Positions 56,485 to 64,000 of a stretch of DNA of 64,000 nucleotides are shown in pieces; within the stretch, counting starts at the first letter, position 1, and each line of letters opens with the position of its first letter. Origin of the DNA: Janthinobacterium fluminis (GTDB lineage: Bacteria > Pseudomonadota > Gammaproteobacteria > Burkholderiales > Burkholderiaceae_D); NCBI RefSeq assembly GCF_028595325.1, contig NZ_JAQQXR010000003.1, positions 496,001 through 560,000 of the forward strand. Direction: 5' to 3'. Position numbers and translations under genes: made by a program. Under the pieces are notes generated by a model. It worked only from the letters and a program-made list of their open reading frames with translations. It searched no databases and was not told where the DNA came from.

Positions 56485-57999
56485 TCAGGCCGTCTTGTCG
56501 CCGCCGTAGGTGCTGCGCAGTACGTTCTTTAACACTTTTCCCATTGCGTTGCGCGGCAGTTCGGCGACGAAGTGGACGTGCTTGGGAACCTTGTAGTTGG
56601 CCAGTTGCGTCTTGAGCGGCGCGATCACGGCGGCGCCGTCCAGGGGCGCGCCGCGGCAGACGACGACGGCCGTCACGGCTTCGCCGAAATCGCGGTCGGG
56701 CACGCCGATGACGGCCGACTCCAGCACGCCGGGCAGGGCGTCGATGGCCATCTCGATTTCCTTCGGATAGACGTTGTAGCCGCCGCTGATGACCAGGTCC
56801 TTGGCGCGCCCGACGATGTTCAGGTAGCCGTCGGCGCCCAGCGTGCCCAGGTCGCCGGTGCGGAACCAGCCGTCGGCGCTGAACTCGGCCGCCGTCAGCT
56901 CCGGCTTGCGCCAGTAGCCCTTCATCACGCCGCTGCCGCGGATCTGGATGCCGCCGACTGCGCCGGCCGGCAAGGCCATGTCGTCGGCGTCGGCGATGCG
57001 CACCTCGACGCCGTCGATGGCCAGGCCGACCGAACCGATGCGCCGCTCGCCGTGGCAGGGGTTGGAGCTGATGATGGCCGACTCCGTCATGCCGTAGCGT
57101 TCCAGCACGATCTGGCCGGTGCGCTGTGCGAAGGCGCGGTTGGTTTCCGCCAGCAGCGGCGCCGAGCCGGAGATGAACAGGCGCATATTGGCGGCGCTGG
57201 CGGCGTCGAAGGCCGGCAGGTCGAGCAGGCGGGTGTAGAAGGTCGGCACGCCGACCATCACGGTGGCTCGCGGCAGCAGGGCCGCCACCTGTTCGGCCTT
57301 GAATTTTTTCAGGAACAGCATGCGGCTGCCCGACAGCAGCGCGCAGTGGCTGGAGATGAACAGGCCGTGGGCGTGGAACAGCGGCAGCGCGTGCAGCAGC
57401 ACGTCGGCGGCGCCGAAGTTCCACAGCTTGGTCAGCGCGCGGCCGTTGCTGAGCAGGTTGGCGTGGGTCAGCATGGCGCCTTTCGGGCGGCCCGTGGTGC
57501 CGGAGGTGTAGATGATGATGGCGATGTCGTCCGCCGCCAGCGTGGCGGTGGCGAAGCGGTCCCGCTCGCCCGCCGCCAGCGCGCTCAGGGAGCCGCCGCC
57601 GTCCTCGTCCAGGGTCAGCGTGTGGGCGACGCCGTGCTGGGCCGCCAGCGCGCTCTTGGCGGCGTGGCCGGCCGGCGCGCAGACGAACACGTGCGGCGTC
57701 GCGTCTTCCAGGAAGTAGGCCAGTTCGCCCAGCTGGTAGCCGGTGTTCAGCGGCAGGTAGACGGCGCCCATGCGCAGCGCGGCCAGGTACAGGCAAAAAT
57801 TCTGCACGGATTTGTCGACCTGCACCGCCAGCCGGTCGCCCGGCCGCACGCCGAGGCGTTCCAGCGTATTCGCGTAGCGGGCCGTCAGGGCCAGCATCTG
57901 GGCATAGCTGAGCCCGGGGCCGGTGTCGGTGTCGAGGAAGGCGGCGTCGCCGGCGGCAAGGGCGATGCGTTCAAAGGTGGCGAAGAGGTTGGCGTTCAT
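56485..57999 (-). CDS. matB: Malonyl-CoA synthetase (AMP-forming)
   Basis: 504 residues, the MatB length. The AMP-binding loop YTSGTTGRPKGAMLTH, ERYGMTES and the adenylation-domain hinge VGRAKDLVISGGYNVYPKE are intact, and the C-terminal catalytic Lys is in RNAMGKVLK. ISGSAPLLAETNRAF and RYGMTES are typical of MatB/ACSF3. It activates malonate to malonyl-CoA. It starts 13 bp after the carboxyltransferase-like gene and precedes the TRAP genes, so uptake and activation are on one operon. Methylmalonate or another short acid is possible. Confidence 0.9.
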   Translation of the reverse strand: MNANLFATFERIALAAGDAAFLDTDTGPGLSYAQMLALTARYANTLERLGVRPGDRLAVQVDKSVQNFCLYLAALRMGAVYLPLNTGYQLGELAYFLEDATPHVFVCAPAGHAAKSALAAQHGVAHTLTLDEDGGGSLSALAAGERDRFATATLAADDIAIIIYTSGTTGRPKGAMLTHANLLSNGRALTKLWNFGAADVLLHALPLFHAHGLFISSHCALLSGSRMLFLKKFKAEQVAALLPRATVMVGVPTFYTRLLDLPAFDAASAANMRLFISGSAPLLAETNRAFAQRTGQIVLERYGMTESAIISSNPCHGERRIGSVGLAIDGVEVRIADADDMALPAGAVGGIQIRGSGVMKGYWRKPELTAAEFSADGWFRTGDLGTLGADGYLNIVGRAKDLVISGGYNVYPKEIEMAIDALPGVLESAVIGVPDRDFGEAVTAVVVCRGAPLDGAAVIAPLKTQLANYKVPKHVHFVAELPRNAMGKVLKNVLRSTYGGDKTA

Positions 58000-58012
58000 G
58001 GCGGCTGTCGGA

Positions 58013-59152
58013 TCAAGGGTGGAGGGAAACCGTGTCGGCCACGCCGCATGCCGCGTAGGGGGCGGGGGCGTTGTCGGCGGGGCGGTGCAGGATTTGCTCC
58101 AGCGCCGCCTGTGGCAGGGTGCGCACGCTGCCGCCGGGGACGATGGCGACGCTGCTGGCGGCGCCGGCGCTGGCGATGTACAGGCCGCCGGAGATGGCGC
58201 CGCCAATATGCAGGTGCACCGCTTCGCCGCCATGCACGCGCAGGCGCAGGGTTTTCGCCAGGTGCACCAGGTATTGGCTGAGCAGCGCGCGCTCGTCGTC
58301 GAGGTCGATGCTGTGGCCGATGCAGTCGAGGCGCAGGTCGAGCGCGCCGTCGGCGCTGTTGGCCAGCGCCGCCAGTTGCAGCGCGTCGGCCGCGCCGACG
58401 AAGGCGTGCTGGCGGCAGGACAGGGCGCCGGCGGCGCGCTCGACGTGCAGCGCGGCGGCCGGCGTGCGCGGATGGGCGCGCAGGCGCCGCTCCAGCATCA
58501 GGCGCTCGTCGAAGAGGGCCTCGGCCGGGCTGGCGGCGCGGCGCGCGCCCAGCCATTGCCGCAGCGCGCAGGCATAGGCTGCCAGCGTGTCGTCGAGCAG
58601 TTCCTCGGCGCCGCCGAAGCGGCTGCGGGCCGTGCCGTTGATGGCGGCGATGACGGCGGCGTGGTCGTCCCCGCCCGTTTGCAGCACGCGCGGGCCGCTC
58701 ATCGCCAGCAGCGTGGCCGGCGCGTAGCAGCGGTGCTCGGCCGCCAGGGCCAGCATGCTGGCGCCGCCGAAGACATTGCGGCCGAGCAGGGCGATGACGG
58801 GCAGGCCGTCCAGGCCGGCGTCGAGCAGCTCGCGCATCAGGCCGCGCAGCGCGCCCTGGATGGCGACGCCGTCGTACAGGCGGGCGCCGGCCGAGTCGAG
58901 CAGCAGCACCAGGGCGCGCCGTTCCTCGCGCGCCAGCCGGATCGCGCCGCGCAGCCCGGCGCATTCGGCGATGCCGAACACGCCTTTTTCGGCGCCGGGG
59001 TCGGTGGCGACGGCCAGCACCGGGTGGCCGTCGATGACGCCGCTCGTCAGGCGCAGCGTCGACGCCGAGTCCAGCGGCGTGGCGCTGTCGGGGGAGAACA
59101 GCGCGGCCAGCCTTTGCGCGGCGCTCGCCTGGGTGAAGGTGGTGTGAGGCAA
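58013..59152 (-). CDS. Carboxyltransferase-fold protein resembling fused malonate decarboxylase beta and gamma subunits
   Basis: 379 residues from a TTG start at 59152 placed 7 bp after AGGAGG. The N-terminal half resembles MdcD (biotin-independent malonate decarboxylase beta): GVFGIAECAGLRGAIRLA, then LLLDSAGARLYDGVAIQGA, then LLGRNVFGGASMLALAAEH, each with the glycine pairs that form the oxyanion holes of the crotonase-like fold. The C-terminal half (HIGGAISGGLYIASAGAA, IVPGGSVRTLP) resembles a shortened MdcE. No acyl-carrier MdcC or transferase MdcA is nearby. In matABC-type operons this position is held by the unrelated malonyl-CoA decarboxylase MatA. I infer that this protein decarboxylates malonyl-CoA to acetyl-CoA directly; unproven. 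Confidence 0.75.
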   Translation of the reverse strand: MPHTTFTQASAAQRLAALFSPDSATPLDSASTLRLTSGVIDGHPVLAVATDPGAEKGVFGIAECAGLRGAIRLAREERRALVLLLDSAGARLYDGVAIQGALRGLMRELLDAGLDGLPVIALLGRNVFGGASMLALAAEHRCYAPATLLAMSGPRVLQTGGDDHAAVIAAINGTARSRFGGAEELLDDTLAAYACALRQWLGARRAASPAEALFDERLMLERRLRAHPRTPAAALHVERAAGALSCRQHAFVGAADALQLAALANSADGALDLRLDCIGHSIDLDDERALLSQYLVHLAKTLRLRVHGGEAVHLHIGGAISGGLYIASAGAASSVAIVPGGSVRTLPQAALEQILHRPADNAPAPYAACGVADTVSLHP

Positions 59153-59242
59153 GGTGAATCCTCCTGTGGGTGTGCTGCTGTCTCGCTTGATTGCCGCTTT
59201 TCCGTGCAGAAGCGCTTGAACAGAATATATACCGTTAACTAT

Positions 59243-59258
59243 TTTTGGTATACCAAAA
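59243..59258. promoter_or_regulatory. GntR/FadR-type operator, TTTTGGTATACCAAAA
   Basis: A perfect 16-bp palindrome in the 194-bp gap between the malonate operon and its divergent GntR-family regulator gene. The GGTATACC core fits the T-N-GT-N3-AC-N-A pattern of FadR-subfamily sites. A further TATACC half-site lies about 20 bp to the left (59227-59232). Confidence 0.82.
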
Positions 59259-59346
59259 TATATGTGTGGTTTTTTATTCTCATCATGCTGAGTACCAGGT
59301 TGGAACTGCTGTATGATTTCCGGATTATTTCCGGGGATTGAAAGCC

Positions 59347-60027
59347 ATGTCAGAAAACGAGAGCGTCCCGCAGGCCGAACGGATCAGTCGTGCGATCGAA
59401 GCGGCCATTCTCAACGCCAGTTACGCGCCCGGCGAGCGCCTGGACGAGCGGGTGCTGGCCGCCAGCTTCGGCGTGTCGCGCACGCCGATCCGCGAGGCGC
59501 TGAACCGCCTGGTCGCGGACGGCCTGGCCGAGCACCGCGCGCGCCAGGGCGTGTTCGTGGCGCGCATCACGCTGGCCAATGTGTTCGAGCTGTTTGAAAT
59601 GCTGGCGGTGCTGGAGTCGGCCGCCGCGCGGCTGGCGGCGCGGCGCATCAAGCCGGCCGACGCGGTGCAACTGCTGCTGGCCGCGCGCGACACGGTCGAC
59701 GCCGCGCTGGACGAGGACGCCGCCGTTTACACTGCCTCGAACACCCGCTTTCACGAATTGATGTACGCCGGCAGTTGCAACCAGTTGCTGGAAGATTCGA
59801 TCAAGCAGTTGCGCCGCCGCGCCGCGCCCTACCGCGGCCACATCCACCGCGTCGCCGGGCGGCGCAGCGCCACCGCGCAGGAGCACGTCGCCATCGCCGA
59901 GGCGATCCAGGCCGGCAAGGGCGAAGTCGCGGCCGAACTGATGTTCCAGCACCTCGACATCCACCGCCCGGAATTCTCCGACTACGTCTTCATCCTGTCG
60001 CGCGCGGTGGAAAACGGCATGGCCTGA
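59347..60027 (+). CDS. GntR-family (FCD/FadR subfamily) regulator of the malonate operon
   Basis: 226 residues. Winged helix with LDERVLAASFGVSRTPIREALNRL-type recognition region, then an all-helical FCD effector domain with metal-ligand-like residues (NTRFHELMY, EHVAIAEAI, FQHLDIH). The ATG at 59347 is preferred over a TTG at 59338. It is divergent from the malonate operon and a palindromic operator lies between them, so it probably represses that operon until malonate or malonyl-CoA is bound, like MatR. Its 3' end overlaps the convergent LysR gene by 46 bp. Confidence 0.92.
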   Translation: MSENESVPQAERISRAIEAAILNASYAPGERLDERVLAASFGVSRTPIREALNRLVADGLAEHRARQGVFVARITLANVFELFEMLAVLESAAARLAARRIKPADAVQLLLAARDTVDAALDEDAAVYTASNTRFHELMYAGSCNQLLEDSIKQLRRRAAPYRGHIHRVAGRRSATAQEHVAIAEAIQAGKGEVAAELMFQHLDIHRPEFSDYVFILSRAVENGMA

Positions 60028-60923
60028 GTGGCCGCGCCGGCGGGGAACACCCGCTCGCTCAGATAGTCGATGAAGACCCGCAGCTTGGGCGACAGGTGTT
60101 TGCTGGACGGCCACAGCACGCGGAAGGCGCCGGCGTGCCGCGTGGCGCCCTCCAACACGCGCTGCAGCGTGCCGGCGGCCAGGGCCTGGCGCACGGCGAA
60201 GTCGGGCAGGCAGGCGATGCCCAGGCCGGCGATGGCGAAGTGCATCAGCGCGTCGACCGTGTTGCAGCTGATGGCCGTCGGCAGGCCCGCCGCGTACAGC
60301 TTGTCCCAGTCCGCCAGCGGCCACGGCTCGCTCTTGCCGGTGCTGGGGAATTTGTACAGCAGGCAGCGGTGCGCGCGCAATTCTTCCGGATGCACGGGCG
60401 CGGCGCGCCCGGCAAGATAGGCGGGCGCCGCCACCAGTTGCAGCTCGAAGCTGCCCAGCTGGCGGCTCATCAGGCGCGAGTCGTCGCTGTCGCCGGCGCG
60501 CACGACGGCGTCGAAACCCTCCTCGATCAGCTCGACCCGGCGGTCGCTGAAGTCCAAGTCCAGCTCCACTTGCGGATACTGCCGCGCGAAACCGGCCAGC
60601 ACGGGATTGAGCAGGCTGCCGACCAGCGGCAGGCTGACGCGCAGCTTGCCGCCCGGCCTGGCCTTGCTGTTCGACAGCTCCAGCTCGGCCGCCTCGATTT
60701 CGCCGAGGATGCGGCGGCAGCGCTCCAGGAACACCGTCCCCTCCGCCGTCAAGGTGATGCTGCGCGTGCTGCGGTGGAACAGGCGCACGCCCAGCCTTTC
60801 CTCCAGCCGGGCGATGCTCTTGCCGACGGCCGAGGCCGACACGCCCAGCAAGCGCCCGGCGGCCACGAAGCTGCGCGTTTCCGCCGCCTGCACGAAGGCC
60901 GTGAAGCCCGCCAGATTGTCCAT
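59982..60923 (-). CDS. LysR-family transcriptional regulator
   Basis: 313 residues from MDNLAGFTAFVQAAETRSF with GGAGG just upstream of the ATG. Winged helix (VAAGRLLGVSASAVGKSIARL) and a CrgA-type effector domain. It is divergent from a serine hydrolase-MFS pair 122 bp away, its likely target. Its last 46 bp are antisense to the end of the GntR gene. Confidence 0.92.
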   Translation of the reverse strand: MDNLAGFTAFVQAAETRSFVAAGRLLGVSASAVGKSIARLEERLGVRLFHRSTRSITLTAEGTVFLERCRRILGEIEAAELELSNSKARPGGKLRVSLPLVGSLLNPVLAGFARQYPQVELDLDFSDRRVELIEEGFDAVVRAGDSDDSRLMSRQLGSFELQLVAAPAYLAGRAAPVHPEELRAHRCLLYKFPSTGKSEPWPLADWDKLYAAGLPTAISCNTVDALMHFAIAGLGIACLPDFAVRQALAAGTLQRVLEGATRHAGAFRVLWPSSKHLSPKLRVFIDYLSERVFPAGAATQAMPFSTARDRMKT

Positions 60924-61045
60924 GCATCCTCCCTGATTGCGGACATCGGCGTCCGCTAAGTCGGGAACTATAGCCCATTTTTCTTTCCCCGACGCGCGCC
61001 TATGCTGGAAGCCATCCCATCCACCGTTTATGAAGGAAGCTTCGC

Positions 61046-62230
61046 ATGGCACTGCTCAATCCCCCCTCCCCCTACGCGTCCGCGCTGGCCGGCCGCATCG
61101 ACGCCGTGCTGGACGCCGCCCTGGCCGAACGCCGCCTGGTCGGCGCCGTCGTGCTGGTGTCCCGCGCCGGGCGGGAAGTCTACCGCCGCGCCGCCGGCAT
61201 GGCCGACCGCGAGGCCGGCCGGCCGATGCGCGAGGACGCGCTGTTCCGCCTGGCCTCCGTATCCAAGCCCATCGTCTCGGTGGCGGCGCTGGCGCTGGTG
61301 GCCCAGGGCAGGCTGAGCCTCGACGACAGCGTGGCCCGTTGGTTGCCGGCGTTCCAGCCGCGCCTGCCGGACGGCGCGCCGGCCGCGCCGACGGTGCGCC
61401 AGTTGATGACGCACACGGCCGGCCTGGGCTACCGCTTCTTCCAGGAGGAGGGCGGCAGTTACGCGCGCGCCGGCGTTTCCGACGGCATGGACAGTTCGGG
61501 TCTGACGCTGGCGGAGAACCTGCGCCGGCTGGCATCGGTGCCGCTGCTGTACGCGCCGGGCGACGCGTGGAAGTATTCGATCGCCACCGACGTGCTGGGC
61601 GCGCTGATCGAGGCGGTGACGGGCACGCCGCTGGCGCACGCCGTGCGGACGCTGGTGACGGGGCCGCTGGAGATGCGCGACACGGACTTCGTCGCCGTCG
61701 ACCCGCAGCGGCTGGCGGCCGCCTACACCGGCGCCGAGGCGGCGCCGCGGCGCCTGCGCGAACCCGATCACCTGCCCTTCCTGGACGGCACGGCGGGCTT
61801 CCTGCTGGCGCCGCAGCGGGCGCTCGACGCCGCCGCCTACCCGTCCGGCGGCGCCGGCATGGTCGGCTCGGCCGGCGACTTGCTGCGCCTGCTGGAAGCG
61901 CTGCGCCTGGGCGGCGCGCCGGTGCTGCCGGCCGCGCTGGCCGGCGACATGGCGCGCAACCAGATCGGCGACCTGCCGATGGCGTTCTGGCCGGGGCGCG
62001 GTTTCGGCCTGGGCTTCACCGTGCTCAAGGACCCGCGCGCCGCCGCCACGCCGGAATCGCCCGGCACCTGGCGCATGGGCGGCACCTACGGCCATTCCTG
62101 GTTCGTCGACCCGCTGCGGGAACTCAGTGTGGTGGCGTTCACCAACACGGCGCTGGAAGGCATGTCCGGGCCCTTCGTGTCCCAGTTGTGCGAGGCCGTC
62201 TACGGCGTGCCGGCCGGAGCGCCGCAATGA
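61046..62230 (+). CDS. Serine hydrolase of the class C beta-lactamase family
   Basis: 394 residues. The nucleophile motif is S71-V-S-K74; the tyrosine motif region is KYSIATDVLG and the C-terminal glycine motif is GGTYGHSWFVD (HxG-like). No signal peptide is visible, so a cytoplasmic esterase (EstB-like) is more likely than a drug-hydrolysing beta-lactamase. AAGGAAG precedes the ATG. It overlaps the MFS gene as ATGA, so the two form a coupled pair controlled by the divergent LysR protein. Confidence 0.9.
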   Translation: MALLNPPSPYASALAGRIDAVLDAALAERRLVGAVVLVSRAGREVYRRAAGMADREAGRPMREDALFRLASVSKPIVSVAALALVAQGRLSLDDSVARWLPAFQPRLPDGAPAAPTVRQLMTHTAGLGYRFFQEEGGSYARAGVSDGMDSSGLTLAENLRRLASVPLLYAPGDAWKYSIATDVLGALIEAVTGTPLAHAVRTLVTGPLEMRDTDFVAVDPQRLAAAYTGAEAAPRRLREPDHLPFLDGTAGFLLAPQRALDAAAYPSGGAGMVGSAGDLLRLLEALRLGGAPVLPAALAGDMARNQIGDLPMAFWPGRGFGLGFTVLKDPRAAATPESPGTWRMGGTYGHSWFVDPLRELSVVAFTNTALEGMSGPFVSQLCEAVYGVPAGAPQ

Positions 62231-63402
62231 GGCGGCCGCATCCGCTGATCTTCCTGGCCACCGGCCTGTTCGGCGTCTACTGCATCGAGTTCGGCGTGGT
62301 CGGCATCCTGCCCGCCATCATCGAACGCTACCGGGTGACGGCGCAGCAAGCCGGCTTGCTGGTGGGCATGTTCGCGCTGGTGGTGGCGGCCCTCGGCCCC
62401 TTCCTCGTGCTGCTGGCGTCGCGCTGGCGGCGCAAGACCGTGCTGGTGGCTTCGCTGTGGCTGTTCGCCGCCGTCAGCGCCCTGTCGGCGTATGCGGACA
62501 GCTTTGCCGCGCTGATGGGCTGGCGGCTTGTCGCGGCGCTGTGCCACCCCGTGTATTTCTCGCTGGCGATGGTGGCCGCCGCCGCGCTGTATCCGCCGGC
62601 GCAGGCGAGCAGGGCCGGCGCGCACGCGCTGGTCGGCACGAGCATGGGCATGGTGCTGGGCATCCCGATGACGACCTGGGTGGCGGCGCAGTACTCGTAT
62701 CAGGCGTCCTTCCTGTTGTGCGCCGCCGCCAACGCCGTCGCCGCGCTCGGCGTGATGCTGTGGCTGCCGTCCGCGCCGGCGGGCGCGGCGCTGCCCTACG
62801 GCCGGCAACTGGCGATCCTGCGCAAGCCGGCCCTGTGGCTGAATATCGCCGCCGCCGTGATGATCTTCGCCGCCATGTTCTCGCTGTACGCGTATGCGGC
62901 CGAGTACCTGCGCCGGGAAACCGGCATGGACGGGCGCATGATCAGCGCCATGCTGGTGATCTTCGGCGTTGGCGGCGTGCTGGGCAATTTGCTGGCCGGC
63001 AGCTTGTTGGCCGGGAACGCGGCGCGCACCGTTTTGCTGCATCCGCTGGCGCTGGCCGCCGCCTATCTGCTGCTGCACTACGGCGCCGGCCAGGCGGGCA
63101 CGGCGGCGATGGCGGCCATCGCGCTGTTCTGGGGCGCCGCCCACACCAGCGGCCTGATCGTCACCCAGGTGTGGCTGACGTCCGAGGCGCGCGAGGCGCC
63201 CGAGTTCGCCGTCGGCGTGTATATCTCCGCCATCAACCTGGGCGTGACGGTGGGATCGCTGGCCGGCGGCTGGGGCATCAGCCGCTTCGGTATGGCCGGC
63301 ACGATCGGCAGCGGCCTGCTGTTTGCCGCGCTGGCGGCGGCGCTGGTCGGCGCCCGGCTGGCGCTGTACGGCGCGCCGCGCGGGCGTTTGCGGGCGGCCT
63401 GA
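62227..63402 (+). CDS. MFS transporter (DHA1/AraJ-like efflux)
   Basis: 391 residues and twelve predicted helices. The loop 2-3 sequence LLASRWRRKTVLVASL matches the MFS signature, and the N-terminus (GLFGVYCIEFGVVGILPAI) is typical of the DHA1 family of sugar/drug efflux proteins. The start at 62227 overlaps the hydrolase stop (ATGA). Substrate unknown; it may export a product of the hydrolase. Confidence 0.92.
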   Translation: MRRPHPLIFLATGLFGVYCIEFGVVGILPAIIERYRVTAQQAGLLVGMFALVVAALGPFLVLLASRWRRKTVLVASLWLFAAVSALSAYADSFAALMGWRLVAALCHPVYFSLAMVAAAALYPPAQASRAGAHALVGTSMGMVLGIPMTTWVAAQYSYQASFLLCAAANAVAALGVMLWLPSAPAGAALPYGRQLAILRKPALWLNIAAAVMIFAAMFSLYAYAAEYLRRETGMDGRMISAMLVIFGVGGVLGNLLAGSLLAGNAARTVLLHPLALAAAYLLLHYGAGQAGTAAMAAIALFWGAAHTSGLIVTQVWLTSEAREAPEFAVGVYISAINLGVTVGSLAGGWGISRFGMAGTIGSGLLFAALAAALVGARLALYGAPRGRLRAA

Positions 63403-63564
63403 CACGGACGGCGTTTCCTTGCGCGGTGCACAGATCCGCCTGCGAATTGCTCAAACCGGCCGGGGATAGCATAAACTTTTCCCACCGCGCCGGGTCTATT
63501 GGCTAAAGCCGGCGCTTCCGTGCCGGTTCGCGTATCCGATCAATCCACGCACACTGGAGCAACT

Positions 63565-64000
63565 ATGCAAACGCAAATCACCGAATGGAGCACCGCGTTG
63601 ATGACGTCGCTGGCGGCGGCCATGGCCCTGTTTTTCTCGTCCATCCCGAAAATCCTGGGATTTGTCGTCATCCTCATCGTCGGCTGGATGGTCGCGGCCG
63701 TGTTCGAGAAGGCCGTCGCCGCGATCTTGCGGACCGTCAAGTTCAACGAGCTGGCGCAGCGCTCGGGCTTTTCCGACTTCGTGCAGAAGATGGGCAGCGG
63801 CACCGATTCGGCCGGCATGATAGGCGCCGTCGTCAAATGGTTCGTGCGCCTGGTTGCGCTGGTGGTGGCCTTCGACGCGCTGGGGCTGCCGGCCGTGTCG
63901 GACGTGTTGCGCCAATTGCTGATGTGGCTGCCGAACGTGGCGGTGGCGCTGGTGGTGCTGGTCATCGCCGGGCTGGCGGCGAACGCCTTGAGCAGCGTGG
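63565..64000 (+). CDS. Mechanosensitive-channel-type membrane protein, 3'-truncated
   Basis: About 145 residues are visible before the window ends. The start MQTQITEWSTALMTSLAAAM follows GGAG. Hydrophobic segments (ILGFVVILIVGWMVAAVFE and WFVRLVALVVAFDALGLP, then LPNVAVALVVLVIAGLAAN) match the conserved TM-helix repeat found in bacterial MscS-like proteins. Without the pore and beta domains I cannot say which subfamily it is. Confidence 0.82.
   Translation, partial: MQTQITEWSTALMTSLAAAMALFFSSIPKILGFVVILIVGWMVAAVFEKAVAAILRTVKFNELAQRSGFSDFVQKMGSGTDSAGMIGAVVKWFVRLVALVVAFDALGLPAVSDVLRQLLMWLPNVAVALVVLVIAGLAANALSSV

Noticed and set aside
57923..59341. Long + strand frame across matB and the carboxyltransferase gene
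   Set aside because: It is antisense to two well-supported genes and the operator region, and its composition is that of a GC-rich shadow frame.

Overview
This is a GC-rich, densely coded chromosomal segment that looks like a betaproteobacterium of the Oxalobacteraceae (Massilia/Duganella/Janthinobacterium type). That placement is inferred from overall gene character (GTP-dependent pckG, RdgC, many chemoreceptors, beta-class GST, DctABD) and from GC-rich codon use. No rRNA, tRNA, CRISPR array, phage or complete insertion sequence was seen.

Layout. 1-12343: the 3' end of a hybrid biosynthetic operon on the + strand: a truncated NRPS (A-PCP-C-A-PCP), a one-module PKS (KS-AT-KR-ACP), a free-standing condensation domain and a two-gene ABC-2 exporter. 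Most junctions overlap or nearly touch, so this reads as one transcript. No thioesterase is present, so the lone C protein is the best candidate for chain release. 12485-21964: housekeeping genes: rdgC, an asparaginase-like protein, a hypothetical, a D-2-hydroxyacid dehydrogenase, pckG, uvrA and ssb, with a LexA box between the divergent uvrA and ssb. 22080-23184: an HxlR regulator/GST pair in visibly more AT-rich DNA. 23221-27444: a metal resistance island: dmeR - DUF1289 - dmeF under a C-tract palindrome, and cadR/cadA around a MerR-type operator. 27468-30180: envelope proteins (DUF2807 lipoprotein, glycine-zipper protein, MORN-repeat protein). 30194-34907: C4-dicarboxylate uptake, dctA-dctB-dctD. 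35278-38345: iron uptake, a TonB-dependent receptor plus a PKHD hydroxylase. 38613-46068: nudC, folE, LysR/aldo-keto reductase, a Cache chemoreceptor, small hypotheticals and a YfcG-like GST. 46079-53171: a large SF1 helicase and two tandem paralogous chemoreceptors. 53494-60027: a malonate operon (carboxyltransferase-fold protein, matB, TRAP dctPQM) with a divergent GntR regulator. 59982-64000: LysR, serine hydrolase, MFS exporter and the start of an MscS-type channel protein.

Across the window five copies of a 55-bp near-perfect inverted repeat beginning GGGGACAGACCACGAT lie only between genes (18141, 35198, 39453, 53313, 53428). Their arms show paired base changes. Two copies flank a decayed duplicate of the 3' end of the TRAP permease gene. 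A different short palindrome, GGGGTCTGACCCG/CGGGTCAGACCCC, sits at 44641.
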